From Tersicoccus sp. Bi-70 (GTDB lineage: Bacteria; Actinomycetota; Actinomycetes; Actinomycetales; Micrococcaceae), in contig NZ_MIEU01000014.1 in NCBI RefSeq assembly GCF_001968825.1, forward strand, positions 242,653 through 306,652: a stretch of 64,000 nt of DNA, written 5' to 3'. Below, one piece after another: positions 46,015-53,780 of this stretch. Position 1 is the first letter of the stretch; every line of letters begins with the position of its first letter. Position numbers and translations under genes: made by a program. The notes below the pieces were generated by a model that was not told the DNA's origin, made no database searches, and saw nothing but the letters and a program-made list of their open reading frames with translations.

Positions 46015-46917
46015 ATGCCGGAGATGCCGCAGGTCCAGGCCCTCGTCGACTTCCTCGATGCCCGCCTCGTGCACCGGGTGACGCCCGACGGGGAGACGCT
46101 CGACGGCGGCGCTCACGTCACCGGCGTCTCCCTCGGCTCCTTCGCGGTGCTCAAGACGGCCGTCCCGCCGCTGGACGCGATCGCCGGGGCCGAGATCACC
46201 GGCGTCGCCCGCTTCGGCAAGTACATCGACCTGGACTGCGACGGCGTCCACCTCGTCTTCCATCTCGCCCGCGCCGGCTGGCTGCGCTGGCTGACCAACC
46301 CGCCCGCGCGGCCCCTGCGGCCCGGGAAGAGCCCGGTGGCGCTGCGGCTCGAGGTGGACGGCGCGTCCGACGGCGGCGTCGGATTCGAGCTGACCGAGGC
46401 GGGCACGAAGAAGGCCCTCGCCGTCTACGTCGTCGACGATCCGATGGACGTGCACGGCCTCGCCACCCTCGGCCCCGAGGCCCTGACGCTGAGCGCGTCG
46501 GACTTCGCCGGCATGCTCGCGGGGCACCGCGGCCAGATCAAGGGCCTCCTGCGGGACCAGTCGATCATCGCCGGGATCGGCAACGCCTACAGCGACGAGA
46601 TCCTGCACGCGGCGAAACTCTCCCCCTTCGCGATCGCCGCCAAGCTTCCCGACGAGGAGGTCGGCCGGCTCTACACGGCGATGCACACGACGCTGGACGC
46701 GGCGATCGCGGCGTCGGCGGGCAAGCCGGCCGCCGAGTTGAAGGACTCCAAGCGCTCGTCGATGGCGGTGCACGGCCGCACCGGCGAGACGTGCCCGGTG
46801 TGCGGCGATACCGTCCGGGAGGTCTCGTTCGCCGACTCGTCGCTGCAGTACTGCCCGACGTGCCAGACCGGCGGCAAGCCGCTCGCGGACCGCCGGACGT
46901 CGAAATTCCTGAAGTAG
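46015..46917 (+). CDS. Fpg/Nei family DNA glycosylase
   Basis: 300 residues. Base-excision repair of oxidised bases. N-terminus MPEMPQVQ keeps the catalytic Pro1-Glu2 (after Met removal) but differs from the usual MPELPEVE. RFGKYIDL supplies the conserved Lys, SIIAGIGNAYSDEILHAAKLSPF is the H2TH region, and a CxxC-x16-CxxC zinc finger closes the protein. TACGCT lies 6 nt before the ATG without a ribosome binding site, so probably leaderless. Fpg versus Nei specificity cannot be set. Confidence 0.9.
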   Translation: MPEMPQVQALVDFLDARLVHRVTPDGETLDGGAHVTGVSLGSFAVLKTAVPPLDAIAGAEITGVARFGKYIDLDCDGVHLVFHLARAGWLRWLTNPPARPLRPGKSPVALRLEVDGASDGGVGFELTEAGTKKALAVYVVDDPMDVHGLATLGPEALTLSASDFAGMLAGHRGQIKGLLRDQSIIAGIGNAYSDEILHAAKLSPFAIAAKLPDEEVGRLYTAMHTTLDAAIAASAGKPAAELKDSKRSSMAVHGRTGETCPVCGDTVREVSFADSSLQYCPTCQTGGKPLADRRTSKFLK

Positions 46918-46932
46918 CCCGTTCCTGACCCC

Positions 46933-46961
46933 TTGACGCGGCACTTGTTTTTTACAAGTAT
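46933..46961 (+). promoter_or_regulatory. Promoter of the VOC-HxlR operon
   Basis: TTGACG (46933-46938) as -35, 17-nt spacer, AAGTAT (46956-46961) as a weak -10. The spacer and the -10 are covered by a perfect inverted repeat. Confidence 0.55.
46943..46959. promoter_or_regulatory. Operator-like inverted repeat, probable HxlR site
   Basis: ACTTGT-TTTTT-ACAAGT, perfect 6-bp arms with a 5-bp spacer, rare AT-rich sequence in this genome. It overlaps the core promoter of an operon whose second gene encodes an HxlR-type regulator, so autoregulation is the simplest reading. Confidence 0.65.
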
Positions 46962-46997
46962 GGCGGTCATCACCTCACCACTCCTGAGGAGCCTCCG

Positions 46998-47432
46998 ATG
47001 ACTGCCATGTTCGTCAACCTGCCGGTGACCGACCTGGAGCGCGCCAAGGCGTTCTACACGGCGATCGGTTTCACCATCAATCCGCAGTTCAGCGACCACA
47101 ACGCGGCCTGCGTCGTGGTCGAGGACGGCCACAGTTACTTCATGATCCTGGTGCGCGACTACTTCCAGACCTTCACCGACCTGCCGATCGGCGACCCGGC
47201 GGTCAACCCGTCGGTCTCCACCGCGATCTTCCACGACAGCAAGGACGCGGTCGACAAGGCCGTCGCCGACGGCCTCGCCGCGGGCGGCTCCGAGCCGCGC
47301 CCCGCCTCCGACTACGGCTTCATGTACCAGCGCCAGCTCACGGATCCGGACGGCAACGTCCTCGAGTTCGGCTGGATGGACCCGGTGGCCGCCGAGCAGG
47401 GCCCCGAGGCGTACACCGACCAGCGGGCCTGA
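46998..47432 (+). CDS. VOC family protein (glyoxalase/bleomycin resistance-like)
   Basis: 144 residues with the paired beta-alpha-beta-beta-beta VOC fold: MFVNLPVTDLERAKAFYTAIGF and YQRQLTDPDGNVLEFGWMDP. Only a metal-site-like Glu in the last strand is evident, so the chemistry is unknown. Ribosome binding site GAGGAG. The stop overlaps the start of the HxlR gene (TGATG). Confidence 0.87.
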   Translation: MTAMFVNLPVTDLERAKAFYTAIGFTINPQFSDHNAACVVVEDGHSYFMILVRDYFQTFTDLPIGDPAVNPSVSTAIFHDSKDAVDKAVADGLAAGGSEPRPASDYGFMYQRQLTDPDGNVLEFGWMDPVAAEQGPEAYTDQRA

Positions 47433-48073
47433 TGGCGGCACGCGAGTACGGACAGTACTCCGGCGTGACGCGTGCCCTGGAACTGGTCGGCGAGCGCTGG
47501 GCGATGCTGATCGTCCGTGACCTGCTCGTCGGGCCACGCCGCTACGGCGAACTCGCCGCGGGTCTGCCCCGGATCCCGACGAACATCCTGGCGGCACGGC
47601 TGAAGGAGCTGCAGGCGGCCGGCGTGCTGCGCCGGGCACCGCGCTCCCGCGTCATCGTCTACGAGCTGACGGCGTTCGGACGCGAGCTCGAGCCGGTGGT
47701 GCTGGCGCTCGGGGCGTGGGGGTTCAAGGCGATGGGTGAGGCGCGGGAGGAGCAGATCATCACGCCGGATTCGATGACCATCGATCTGCGTACCGCCTTC
47801 CGGCCGCAGGTGGCCCTCGCGCTGCCCCCCACCGCCTATGCCGCGCACGTCGGCGAGGCCGAGTTGCTCATCCGGGTGGACGGCACCGCCCTCGACGTCG
47901 CGCGGGGGGACGGTCCGGCCGACCTCGCCTTCGCCGCGGGCCCTGCCATCCACCGGCTGATCTCCGGCGAACTCGCGCCGGATCGCGCGATCGACACCGG
48001 CGCCGTCGAGGTGCTGCACGGCCGCGGGGACCTCCTCGGCCGGTTCGCGCACACATTCCACCTGGCGGCCTGA
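47432..48073 (+). CDS. HxlR family transcriptional regulator with C-terminal SCP2-like domain
   Basis: 213 residues. Winged HTH typical of HxlR at about 10-100 (ALELVGERWAMLIVRDLLVGPRRYGELAAGLPRIPTNILAARLKELQAAGVL). Residues about 110-213 resemble the SCP2-like lipid-binding domain found in some HxlR proteins. No Cys sensor is seen in the HTH. Translationally coupled to the VOC gene. Confidence 0.9.
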   Translation: MAAREYGQYSGVTRALELVGERWAMLIVRDLLVGPRRYGELAAGLPRIPTNILAARLKELQAAGVLRRAPRSRVIVYELTAFGRELEPVVLALGAWGFKAMGEAREEQIITPDSMTIDLRTAFRPQVALALPPTAYAAHVGEAELLIRVDGTALDVARGDGPADLAFAAGPAIHRLISGELAPDRAIDTGAVEVLHGRGDLLGRFAHTFHLAA

Positions 48074-48078
48074 CCCCG

Positions 48079-48140
48079 CGCCAGCTCGCCATTGGATGTT
48101 CCATCCGCCCACGTATGGCACCTCGACGGGACGAGCTGGC
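48079..48140. repeat. Palindromic repeat element, copy A (degenerate)
   Basis: Left arm 48079-48105 starts CGCCAGCTCG and ends CCATC, matching 22 of 27 positions of copy B. The right arm (about 48112-48140) ends ACGAGCTGGC, the reverse complement of the left start, with a degenerate middle. It fills the gap between the convergent HxlR and GDPD genes. Confidence 0.7.
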
Positions 48141-48156
48141 CATGGGGAGGGCCGCC

Positions 48157-48978
48157 TCAGCTCTGCGGCCAGGCGCCCCGCTCCGCCAGGACCTGCGCCA
48201 GCACGTCCGCCCGGTCGCTGACGATGCCGTCGACGCCCGCGTCGAGCAGCCGGCGCATGTCCGCGGCGTGGTCGATCGTCCACACGTGCACCTCCAGGCC
48301 CCACCGGTGGGCGAGCGCGATGCTGCGGTCGGTCACGACGGGCAGGGCCGCACCGAGGATCCGCTGCCGCTCGGGTACCTGGAACGCGTCGACGTCGCGC
48401 AGCAGCCGCTTGGCGACCGGCGCCAGCACAGGCAGGGCCGACGCGAGCACCCACACGGCCGTGAGCGCGGTGCCCGCGGACGTGGCGACCGGCCGGGTCA
48501 TCCGGCGCAGCACCGCACGGCGGCGCCGATCGGAGAAGGACGCGACGAGCACCCGGTCGTGGACGCCGAATCGCTCGATGACGTCGGCGAGGGGCGCGAC
48601 GCCGGCGGCGGTCTTGACGTCGATGTTCAGGCGCAGGCGCGGGAACCGGCCGAGCACCTCGGCCAGGGTCGGGATCGGATCCGTGCCGTCGACGTGCACG
48701 GCCCGCACCTGCTCCGCCGTCATCGCCGAGATGCGGCCGGCGGACCCCGTCACCCGGTCCAGGGTGTCGTCGTGGAAGACGAAGAGCTCGCCGTCGGCGC
48801 TGGCCTGCACGTCGGTCTCGACCCACCCGCAGCCGAGCTGCACGGCCGCGCCCACGGCGGCCAGGGAGTTCTCCCCGCCGCCCGGTGCGAACCCGCGGTG
48901 GGCGAGCCCCTTCGGCCGCGCGATCCCGTCGACGTCGTTGACCAGGTACGACGGCCGCCGGCCGGGCAGGCGGGGCAT
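48157..48978 (-). CDS. Glycerophosphodiester phosphodiesterase
   Basis: 273 residues, GDPD TIM barrel. N-terminal catalytic GLAHRGFAPGGGENSLAAV and ETDVQASADGELFVFHDDTLDRVTG hold the His/Glu/Asp metal ligands; WTIDHAADMRRLLDAGVDGIVSDRAD closes the barrel. No signal peptide, so cytoplasmic. The ATG overlaps the upstream HAD stop (ATGA). Confidence 0.94.
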   Translation of the reverse strand: MPRLPGRRPSYLVNDVDGIARPKGLAHRGFAPGGGENSLAAVGAAVQLGCGWVETDVQASADGELFVFHDDTLDRVTGSAGRISAMTAEQVRAVHVDGTDPIPTLAEVLGRFPRLRLNIDVKTAAGVAPLADVIERFGVHDRVLVASFSDRRRRAVLRRMTRPVATSAGTALTAVWVLASALPVLAPVAKRLLRDVDAFQVPERQRILGAALPVVTDRSIALAHRWGLEVHVWTIDHAADMRRLLDAGVDGIVSDRADVLAQVLAERGAWPQS

Positions 48979-49889
48979 CAGGCGCGCGCGGGGTCCGGCG
49001 TCCCCGAGGCCGGGGCGCCGGGATCGGCGGCATCGGGATCGGTGTCACCATCGGCGGCCAGCACCCGCTCGATCACCTGGGCGACCCCGTCCTCGGCGAA
49101 GGGCGGGGCGAGGTTCGCGGTGGCCTCCCGGGCCTCCGGGTGCCCACTGGCCATGGCGTACCCGTGACCGGCCCAGCGCAGCATCTGCCGGTCGTTGGGC
49201 ATGTCGCCGAACGCGTACACCTCGCTGGCCTCGATGTCGTGGTGCTCGGCGTACCGGGCGAGGGTGACCGCCTTGTTGATGCCGTGCGGCGCCATCTCGA
49301 CGAGGGCGACGCCGGGGCTCGAGTGGGTGACGGCGACGACGTCGCTGACCAGCTCCCGCACCTGCGCGAGGAACTCGTCCGGCGTCAGCGTCGGGTGCTT
49401 GGCGAGGAACTTGACCACCGACTCGTCGTCGGGGATCTCCTCCTCGACGTCGGCGGCGACGCGCGCCCGGCGGGGCAGCACGTCGCTGATCCACTGCGGC
49501 TCCAGCTCGGTCAGCTCGATGCTCTCGATGTCGAGGAACCCCGGCTCGACGACGAAACCGGCGATCGACTCGAGGGCGAAGCGGGCATCCGGGAACGCCT
49601 GCTCGATCCGCTGCCGCACCTCGAACACGTCGTCCGCGGCGATCGTTGTGCGGGAGAGCACGCGGTGCTGCCCGAGGTCGTACAGGATCGCCCCGTTGGA
49701 GCAGATCACCAGGCCCTCGTGTCCGATCTGGTCCACCAGCGGGTCCAGCCAGCGCGGGGGCCGGCCGGTGACGAAGACGATGCCGACACCGGCGGCCCGC
49801 GCCGCGTCGAAGGCGGCCACCGTGCGGGCCGTGATCTTCCCGTCGTGGCCGACGATGGTGCCGTCCAGGTCGCTGGCGATCAGCCGCAC
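48978..49889 (-). CDS. HAD superfamily (Cof-type) phosphatase
   Basis: 303 residues. Motif I LIASDLDGTIVGHDG, motif II FVTGRPPRW, and the motif III/IV segment AFGDMPNDRQMLRWAGHGYAMASG. C2 cap between them. GTG start. Followed with overlap by the GDPD gene and preceded 5 nt away by the PEBP-like gene. Paralogue of 21687-22595. Confidence 0.9.
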   Translation of the reverse strand: MRLIASDLDGTIVGHDGKITARTVAAFDAARAAGVGIVFVTGRPPRWLDPLVDQIGHEGLVICSNGAILYDLGQHRVLSRTTIAADDVFEVRQRIEQAFPDARFALESIAGFVVEPGFLDIESIELTELEPQWISDVLPRRARVAADVEEEIPDDESVVKFLAKHPTLTPDEFLAQVRELVSDVVAVTHSSPGVALVEMAPHGINKAVTLARYAEHHDIEASEVYAFGDMPNDRQMLRWAGHGYAMASGHPEAREATANLAPPFAEDGVAQVIERVLAADGDTDPDAADPGAPASGTPDPARA

Positions 49890-49894
49890 GGGCG

Positions 49895-50431
49895 TTACTT
49901 CTCCTCGTGGGTGCCGGTGATCCGGGCGCGGCCGATGCTGTGGCTGAACAGGTTGAAGCCGAGGTAGGCGGGGCTGGCGTCGGCGGGGATGTCCAGGTGG
50001 TCCACGTCGAGCGCGTGCACGACGACCATGTACCGGTGCGGTCCGTGCCCGGCGGGCGGGGCGGCGCCGACGAAGCCCGGGTAGCCGGCGTCGTTGCGCA
50101 GCGCGACGGCGCCCTCGGGCAGCTCGGGCAGCTTGCCCTCCCCGGGGCCGGCGGGCAGCGACGTCGTCGAGACCGGCAGGTTGAACACGGCCAGGTGCCA
50201 GAAACCGCTCGCGGTGGGCGCGTCCGGGTCGAACACGGTCACGGCGAAGCTCTCCGTCTCGGACGGGAAGTCGCTCCAGGTCAGCTGCGGGGACTGGTCC
50301 TGGCCGCCGGCGATGCCCATGGCACCGCTGCGCTGCGGCGCGTTCAGCGGGGCGCCGTCGGTGATGCTCTCGGACGTCACCGTGAAGGCGGGAACGAAGG
50401 GCAGCTCGTCGTACGGGTCGATGGAGGTCAT
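49895..50431 (-). CDS. YbhB/YbcL family Raf kinase inhibitor-like (PEBP) protein
   Basis: 178 residues of the phosphatidylethanolamine-binding fold: [46 protein letters not shown] and [27 protein letters not shown] are the ligand-pocket signatures. Ribosome binding site AGAGGA before the ATG at 50429-50431. Function in bacteria is unknown. Confidence 0.92.
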   Translation of the reverse strand: MTSIDPYDELPFVPAFTVTSESITDGAPLNAPQRSGAMGIAGGQDQSPQLTWSDFPSETESFAVTVFDPDAPTASGFWHLAVFNLPVSTTSLPAGPGEGKLPELPEGAVALRNDAGYPGFVGAAPPAGHGPHRYMVVVHALDVDHLDIPADASPAYLGFNLFSHSIGRARITGTHEEK

Positions 50432-50513
50432 CGTGGTCCTCTCGCGGGATGGGTGTGCTGCGTCCAGCCTACCGACGACGCCGAGCACACCCGGCCCGCC
50501 TCGTCCCGCGCGG

Positions 50514-51437
50514 TCAGTGCCCGCGGGGTACCTCGTGCCGGGTCGGCGGGTTCGCACCGGCCCGGGAGACGGTGACGCCGGCGGCCGCGGTGCAGAACCG
50601 GAGGATCTCCCCCAGCTCCTCGACGGTGACGGCGGCGAGCCGGTCCCGCTGCGCGGAGCCGTCCCAGCCGCGGTCCACGACGGAGGAGAGCAGCGCCGCC
50701 ATGAAGGAGTCGCCCGCCCCCACGGTGTCCACCACGTCCACGCGGGCACCGGGCACCGCCGTCGACCCGGCCCGGCACACCGCCCAGGGTCCGTCCGCGC
50801 CACGGGTGACGACGACGATCCCCGGCCCGAGGTCGAGCCACGCGGCGGCCGCCTCCTCGAGCGTGCGGTCCGGGTAGAGCCACGCCAGGTCCTCGTCGGA
50901 GGCCTTGACCACGTCGGCCAGGGCGGCGAAGCGCTCGGCCCGCTCCCGCGCGTGGTCCACGTCGGTGATGATGGAGGGCCGGCAGTTCGGGTCGAAGCCG
51001 ATGGTCGCGGCGGGCCGGGCGTGCTCGACGGCGGCCAGGACCTGCCGGGCCCCGGGGTCGAGCATCGTGGCGATCGAGCCGGTGTGCACCAGCGTGGTGC
51101 CGGCCAGCAGCCGCGGCAGCGCGCCGAGGAGCCCGGGCAGCTCCCAGTGCAGGTCGAAGTCGTAGTCCGCGCTGCCGTCGGGCCGGAGCCGGGCGGCCGC
51201 GACGCTGGTGCGCCCGGTGTCGGCCGGCCACGGGGTGAGCACCGCGTTGGAGCGCAGGTGCCCCTCGATCAGGTCGCCATAGGGGTCCTGGCCGTAGCGG
51301 CCGATGAACTGGGTCGGGTGCCCGAGCCGGGCCAGCCCGACGGCGACGTTCAGTGGGCTGCCGCCGACGTGGGCCCGTTGCGGCTCCCCGGCGCGCTGCA
51401 CCACGTCGACGAGCGCTTCCCCGATGACTGTCAGCAT
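50514..51437 (-). CDS. PfkB family carbohydrate kinase (fructokinase/ribokinase-like)
   Basis: 307 residues. PfkB signature 1 region [33 protein letters not shown] and signature 2 [17 protein letters not shown] with the catalytic Asp. The sequence fits fructokinases, but the sugar is not certain. TAGGTT (51444-51449) is 6 nt before the ATG without a ribosome binding site, so leaderless. Palindromic repeat copy B lies immediately upstream of this promoter. Confidence 0.9.
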   Translation of the reverse strand: MLTVIGEALVDVVQRAGEPQRAHVGGSPLNVAVGLARLGHPTQFIGRYGQDPYGDLIEGHLRSNAVLTPWPADTGRTSVAAARLRPDGSADYDFDLHWELPGLLGALPRLLAGTTLVHTGSIATMLDPGARQVLAAVEHARPAATIGFDPNCRPSIITDVDHARERAERFAALADVVKASDEDLAWLYPDRTLEEAAAAWLDLGPGIVVVTRGADGPWAVCRAGSTAVPGARVDVVDTVGAGDSFMAALLSSVVDRGWDGSAQRDRLAAVTVEELGEILRFCTAAAGVTVSRAGANPPTRHEVPRGH

Positions 51438-51456
51438 GCAGCGAACCTACACTGCA

Positions 51457-51529
51457 CGCCAGCTCGTCAATAGATGTCGCATCGGGGCCCTCCGGGAGGG
51501 CGGATGCGACATCTGATGACGAGCTGGCG
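51457..51529. repeat. Palindromic repeat element, copy B (most complete)
   Basis: 73 bp. Left arm 51457-51483 (CGCCAGCTCGTCAATAGATG onward, ending CGCATC) and right arm 51503-51529 are reverse complements over 27 positions with 2 mismatches. The 19-bp centre contains its own palindrome GCCCTCC-G-GGAGGGC. It lies between the amidotransferase stop and the sugar kinase promoter. Confidence 0.85.
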
Positions 51530-51552
51530 GAAGGAAGGAAGGAGGGCGGGGC

Positions 51553-52281
51553 TCAGCCGTAGCGCTCGACGAAGCGGCGCAGGATGGCGTGGGAGGCCTC
51601 GACGTCGGCCGCGGCGATCTCCGCCTTGAGCTCCTCGGCGGTCTCGGGAGGGAAGTAGCCCTCGTACTTGTAGACCTCGATCCGCTGCGCGAGGGCCGCA
51701 GCGTCCAGCTCGGGGTGGAACTGGGTGGCGTAGAGATTCTGCTTGAGCCGGAACATCTGCACCGGGCAGGTGGCCGAGGAGGCGAGCAGGACGGCACCGG
51801 GCGGCAGGTCGCGCACCGCCTCCTTGTGCCCGACATAGGCGTCGAAGGCGTCCGGCAGGTCCGCGCAGATCGGGTCGCCGGCCGCCTCCGGCGTCAGCGT
51901 CACCCGCACCGCGCTGATCGGCTCCGCCCAGGTCCGGTCGACGACGCCGCCGGTGAACACCCCGAGGGTCCCGACGCCGTAGCAGGCGCCGAGGAAGGGC
52001 ACATCCTGGGCGACGATCGTGTCGAGCAGCTGCCGCAACCGCGCCTCGACCGCCACCTGGACGGCGGACTTCTCGTCCAGCGGGTCCGAGGAGTTGAAGG
52101 GGCTGCCGCCGAGCAGGACACCGGCGTACCGGCCGAGCTCGATGTCGGCGTCGGGGTCGAGCACCAGCCGGATGCGGTCCAGCCGCTCGGGCGGCAGACC
52201 CGTGAAGGCGAGGAAGGAGTCCAGCTCCCCGGCCGCAGCCCCGTCGTGGTCGCGGGTGGACAGGAGGAGGAACGGCTTCAC
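51553..52281 (-). CDS. Class I glutamine amidotransferase-like protein
   Basis: 242 residues resembling stand-alone GMP-synthase-type GATase domains. Nucleophile Cys in PFLGACYGVGTLGVFTGG and catalytic His/Glu in ATQFHPELD. No synthetase domain is fused, so the acceptor reaction is unknown. GTG start with TAGGAT (52288-52293) exactly 6 nt upstream and no ribosome binding site, so leaderless. Confidence 0.88.
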   Translation of the reverse strand: MKPFLLLSTRDHDGAAAGELDSFLAFTGLPPERLDRIRLVLDPDADIELGRYAGVLLGGSPFNSSDPLDEKSAVQVAVEARLRQLLDTIVAQDVPFLGACYGVGTLGVFTGGVVDRTWAEPISAVRVTLTPEAAGDPICADLPDAFDAYVGHKEAVRDLPPGAVLLASSATCPVQMFRLKQNLYATQFHPELDAAALAQRIEVYKYEGYFPPETAEELKAEIAAADVEASHAILRRFVERYG

Positions 52282-52307
52282 CCTGCGATCCTAGTCAGCC
52301 GAACACA

Positions 52308-52342
52308 CCGCGGGCCCCGGCCGAGATGGCCGGGGCCCGCGG
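52308..52342 (-). terminator. Intrinsic terminator of the SRPBCC gene
   Basis: Perfect 15-bp stem (CCGCGGGCCCCGGCC and its complement) with a GAGAT loop, 20 bp after the SRPBCC stop and 26 bp before the next start. One of the strongest hairpins in the window. Confidence 0.85.
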
Positions 52343-52362
52343 AGGGAACGCAGGACGTGCTG

Positions 52363-52866
52363 TCAGCTCTTGACGACCGCTCCGGCCAGCAGGCCGAGGG
52401 AGTGCTCCAGCTGGTCCTTGCTCACCAGCGGGAACGAGACCTTCTTCAGCAGTTCCTTGTCGGTGACCTTGCCCCAGTCGTAGGTCAGGGTGACCTCGGT
52501 GGCGTCGGCGCCCTGCGCCGCCAGCTCCCACAGCCACTCCCATCCCGGGGGCTCGGTGCCGGCCGGCGCGGTCTTCCAGCCGACCATCTTGTTCTCGTCG
52601 TAGGCGGTGACGTGGTTGTCCGTCTGGTACTCCCCGCCCATGTGGTCGCCCTCCATGTTCATGGTGAACACGTCGCCGACCTTGCTGATGCGGAAGCTGC
52701 GGTCCTCGGACCGGAGGAACCCGGAGCCGTCGAACTCGCGGTGCTTCGCCGGGTTGGTGAGGAGGTTGAAGATGTCACCGGCGGGGGCGTCGATGACGCG
52801 GGAGACGACGACGCGGGAGTCGTGGTGACCCGGGTCGTGAGCGTGCTCGCTCGTGTGGTTCGCCAT
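52363..52866 (-). CDS. SRPBCC family protein
   Basis: 167 residues. START-like hydrophobic-ligand fold: SRVVVSRVIDAPAGDIFNLLTNPAKHREFDGSG at the N-terminus and TEVTLTYDWGKVTD before the C-terminal helix. The first 15 residues are His-rich (HTSEHAHDPGHHD). Monocistronic: own promoter (TAGGCT at 52907-52912), AAAGGA ribosome binding site, and a strong terminator. Ligand unknown. Confidence 0.87.
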   Translation of the reverse strand: MANHTSEHAHDPGHHDSRVVVSRVIDAPAGDIFNLLTNPAKHREFDGSGFLRSEDRSFRISKVGDVFTMNMEGDHMGGEYQTDNHVTAYDENKMVGWKTAPAGTEPPGWEWLWELAAQGADATEVTLTYDWGKVTDKELLKKVSFPLVSKDQLEHSLGLLAGAVVKS

Positions 52867-52951
52867 GGCGTGATCCTTTCTCGAGGGACTGCTGCCGTAC
52901 GTGGCCAGCCTAGCCACCGGGGCGGCGACGAGGCGGTTCGGGGGTCCGGGG

Positions 52952-52968
52952 GTTCACCCGGGGTGAAC
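52952..52968. other. Perfect 17-bp palindrome GTTCACCC-G-GGGTGAAC
   Basis: Lies 20 bp past the glycosyltransferase stop and about 40 bp upstream of the SRPBCC -10 box. It could be a terminator for the three-gene cassette or an operator for the SRPBCC gene. The arms lack the runs of G/C expected of a strong terminator, which slightly favours an operator. Confidence 0.5.
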
Positions 52969-52988
52969 GCCGGGGTGGGCGTCCGGCG

Positions 52989-53780
52989 TCATGCCGGGGT
53001 GGGTCCGGAGGACGGCAGGCGCGAGGCCAGGGAGCGGACGTACCCCGCGAATCCGGCCGGCGCTCGTCCGGTGCCGCGGCCCGACGTCGTCACGCGGATC
53101 CGGTCGGTCGCGACGACGACGCCGCCGCCCGCCCGCACCCGCCGGGCGAGGCGCACGTCCTCGTGCGCGGCGCCGGCGCCGAAGCCACCGGCCGCCCGGT
53201 AGGCCGAGAGCCGGATGCCCAGGTTGGCGCCGTGCACGTACGGGTGGTCCTCGGCGAGGTCGTGCCGGCGGTGCCACGCGGCGAGCTGGGCGGGCGGGGT
53301 GTCCGCGGGGTCGGGCTGGACGGTGCCGAGGACGAGGTCGGCGCCGTCGTCGGCGAGCTCGACCAGCACGCTGAGCCAGTCGACCGGCACGCGGCTGTCC
53401 GCGTCGGTGCTGGCGACCCAGACCGCCCCGCCGCCGCCGGGATCCGGTCGACCGGGACCGATCCCGTCCACCCCGGCCGTCTCCACCGCGGCGGTCTCCA
53501 CGCCGGCGGAGCGGGCCGCCCCGACCGTGCCGGAGTCGACAGCGTGCGAGCGCACCCACGGGGCCGCCGCGACCACGTCGGCCGTCGCGTCCGTGCACGC
53601 GTCGAGCACCACGGTGACGTCGGCCCGCACGTCCGGGTGGGTGTGGGCGAGATGGTCGAGCGCGAGACGCAGGGCGCTCAGGGCGCCGGGCAGCAACAGC
53701 TCCTCGTTGCGGGCGGGGACGACGACGTGCACGGTGTGCAGCGGAGCCGGGCGGCCGACGGCGGGAGCGGCGTCACTCAC
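52989..53780 (-). CDS. Glycosyltransferase (GT2-like)
   Basis: 263 residues. N-terminal nucleotide-sugar fold VHVVVPARNEELLLPGALSAL and DVTVVLDACTD, then the DXD-type metal site STDADS (about 124-129), and GANLGIRLSAYRAAGGFGAGAAHEDVRLARRV. No membrane anchor. The GTG start overlaps the upstream stop (GTGA). Third gene of the acyl-CoA dehydrogenase cassette. Confidence 0.88.
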   Translation of the reverse strand: MSDAAPAVGRPAPLHTVHVVVPARNEELLLPGALSALRLALDHLAHTHPDVRADVTVVLDACTDATADVVAAAPWVRSHAVDSGTVGAARSAGVETAAVETAGVDGIGPGRPDPGGGGAVWVASTDADSRVPVDWLSVLVELADDGADLVLGTVQPDPADTPPAQLAAWHRRHDLAEDHPYVHGANLGIRLSAYRAAGGFGAGAAHEDVRLARRVRAGGGVVVATDRIRVTTSGRGTGRAPAGFAGYVRSLASRLPSSGPTPA

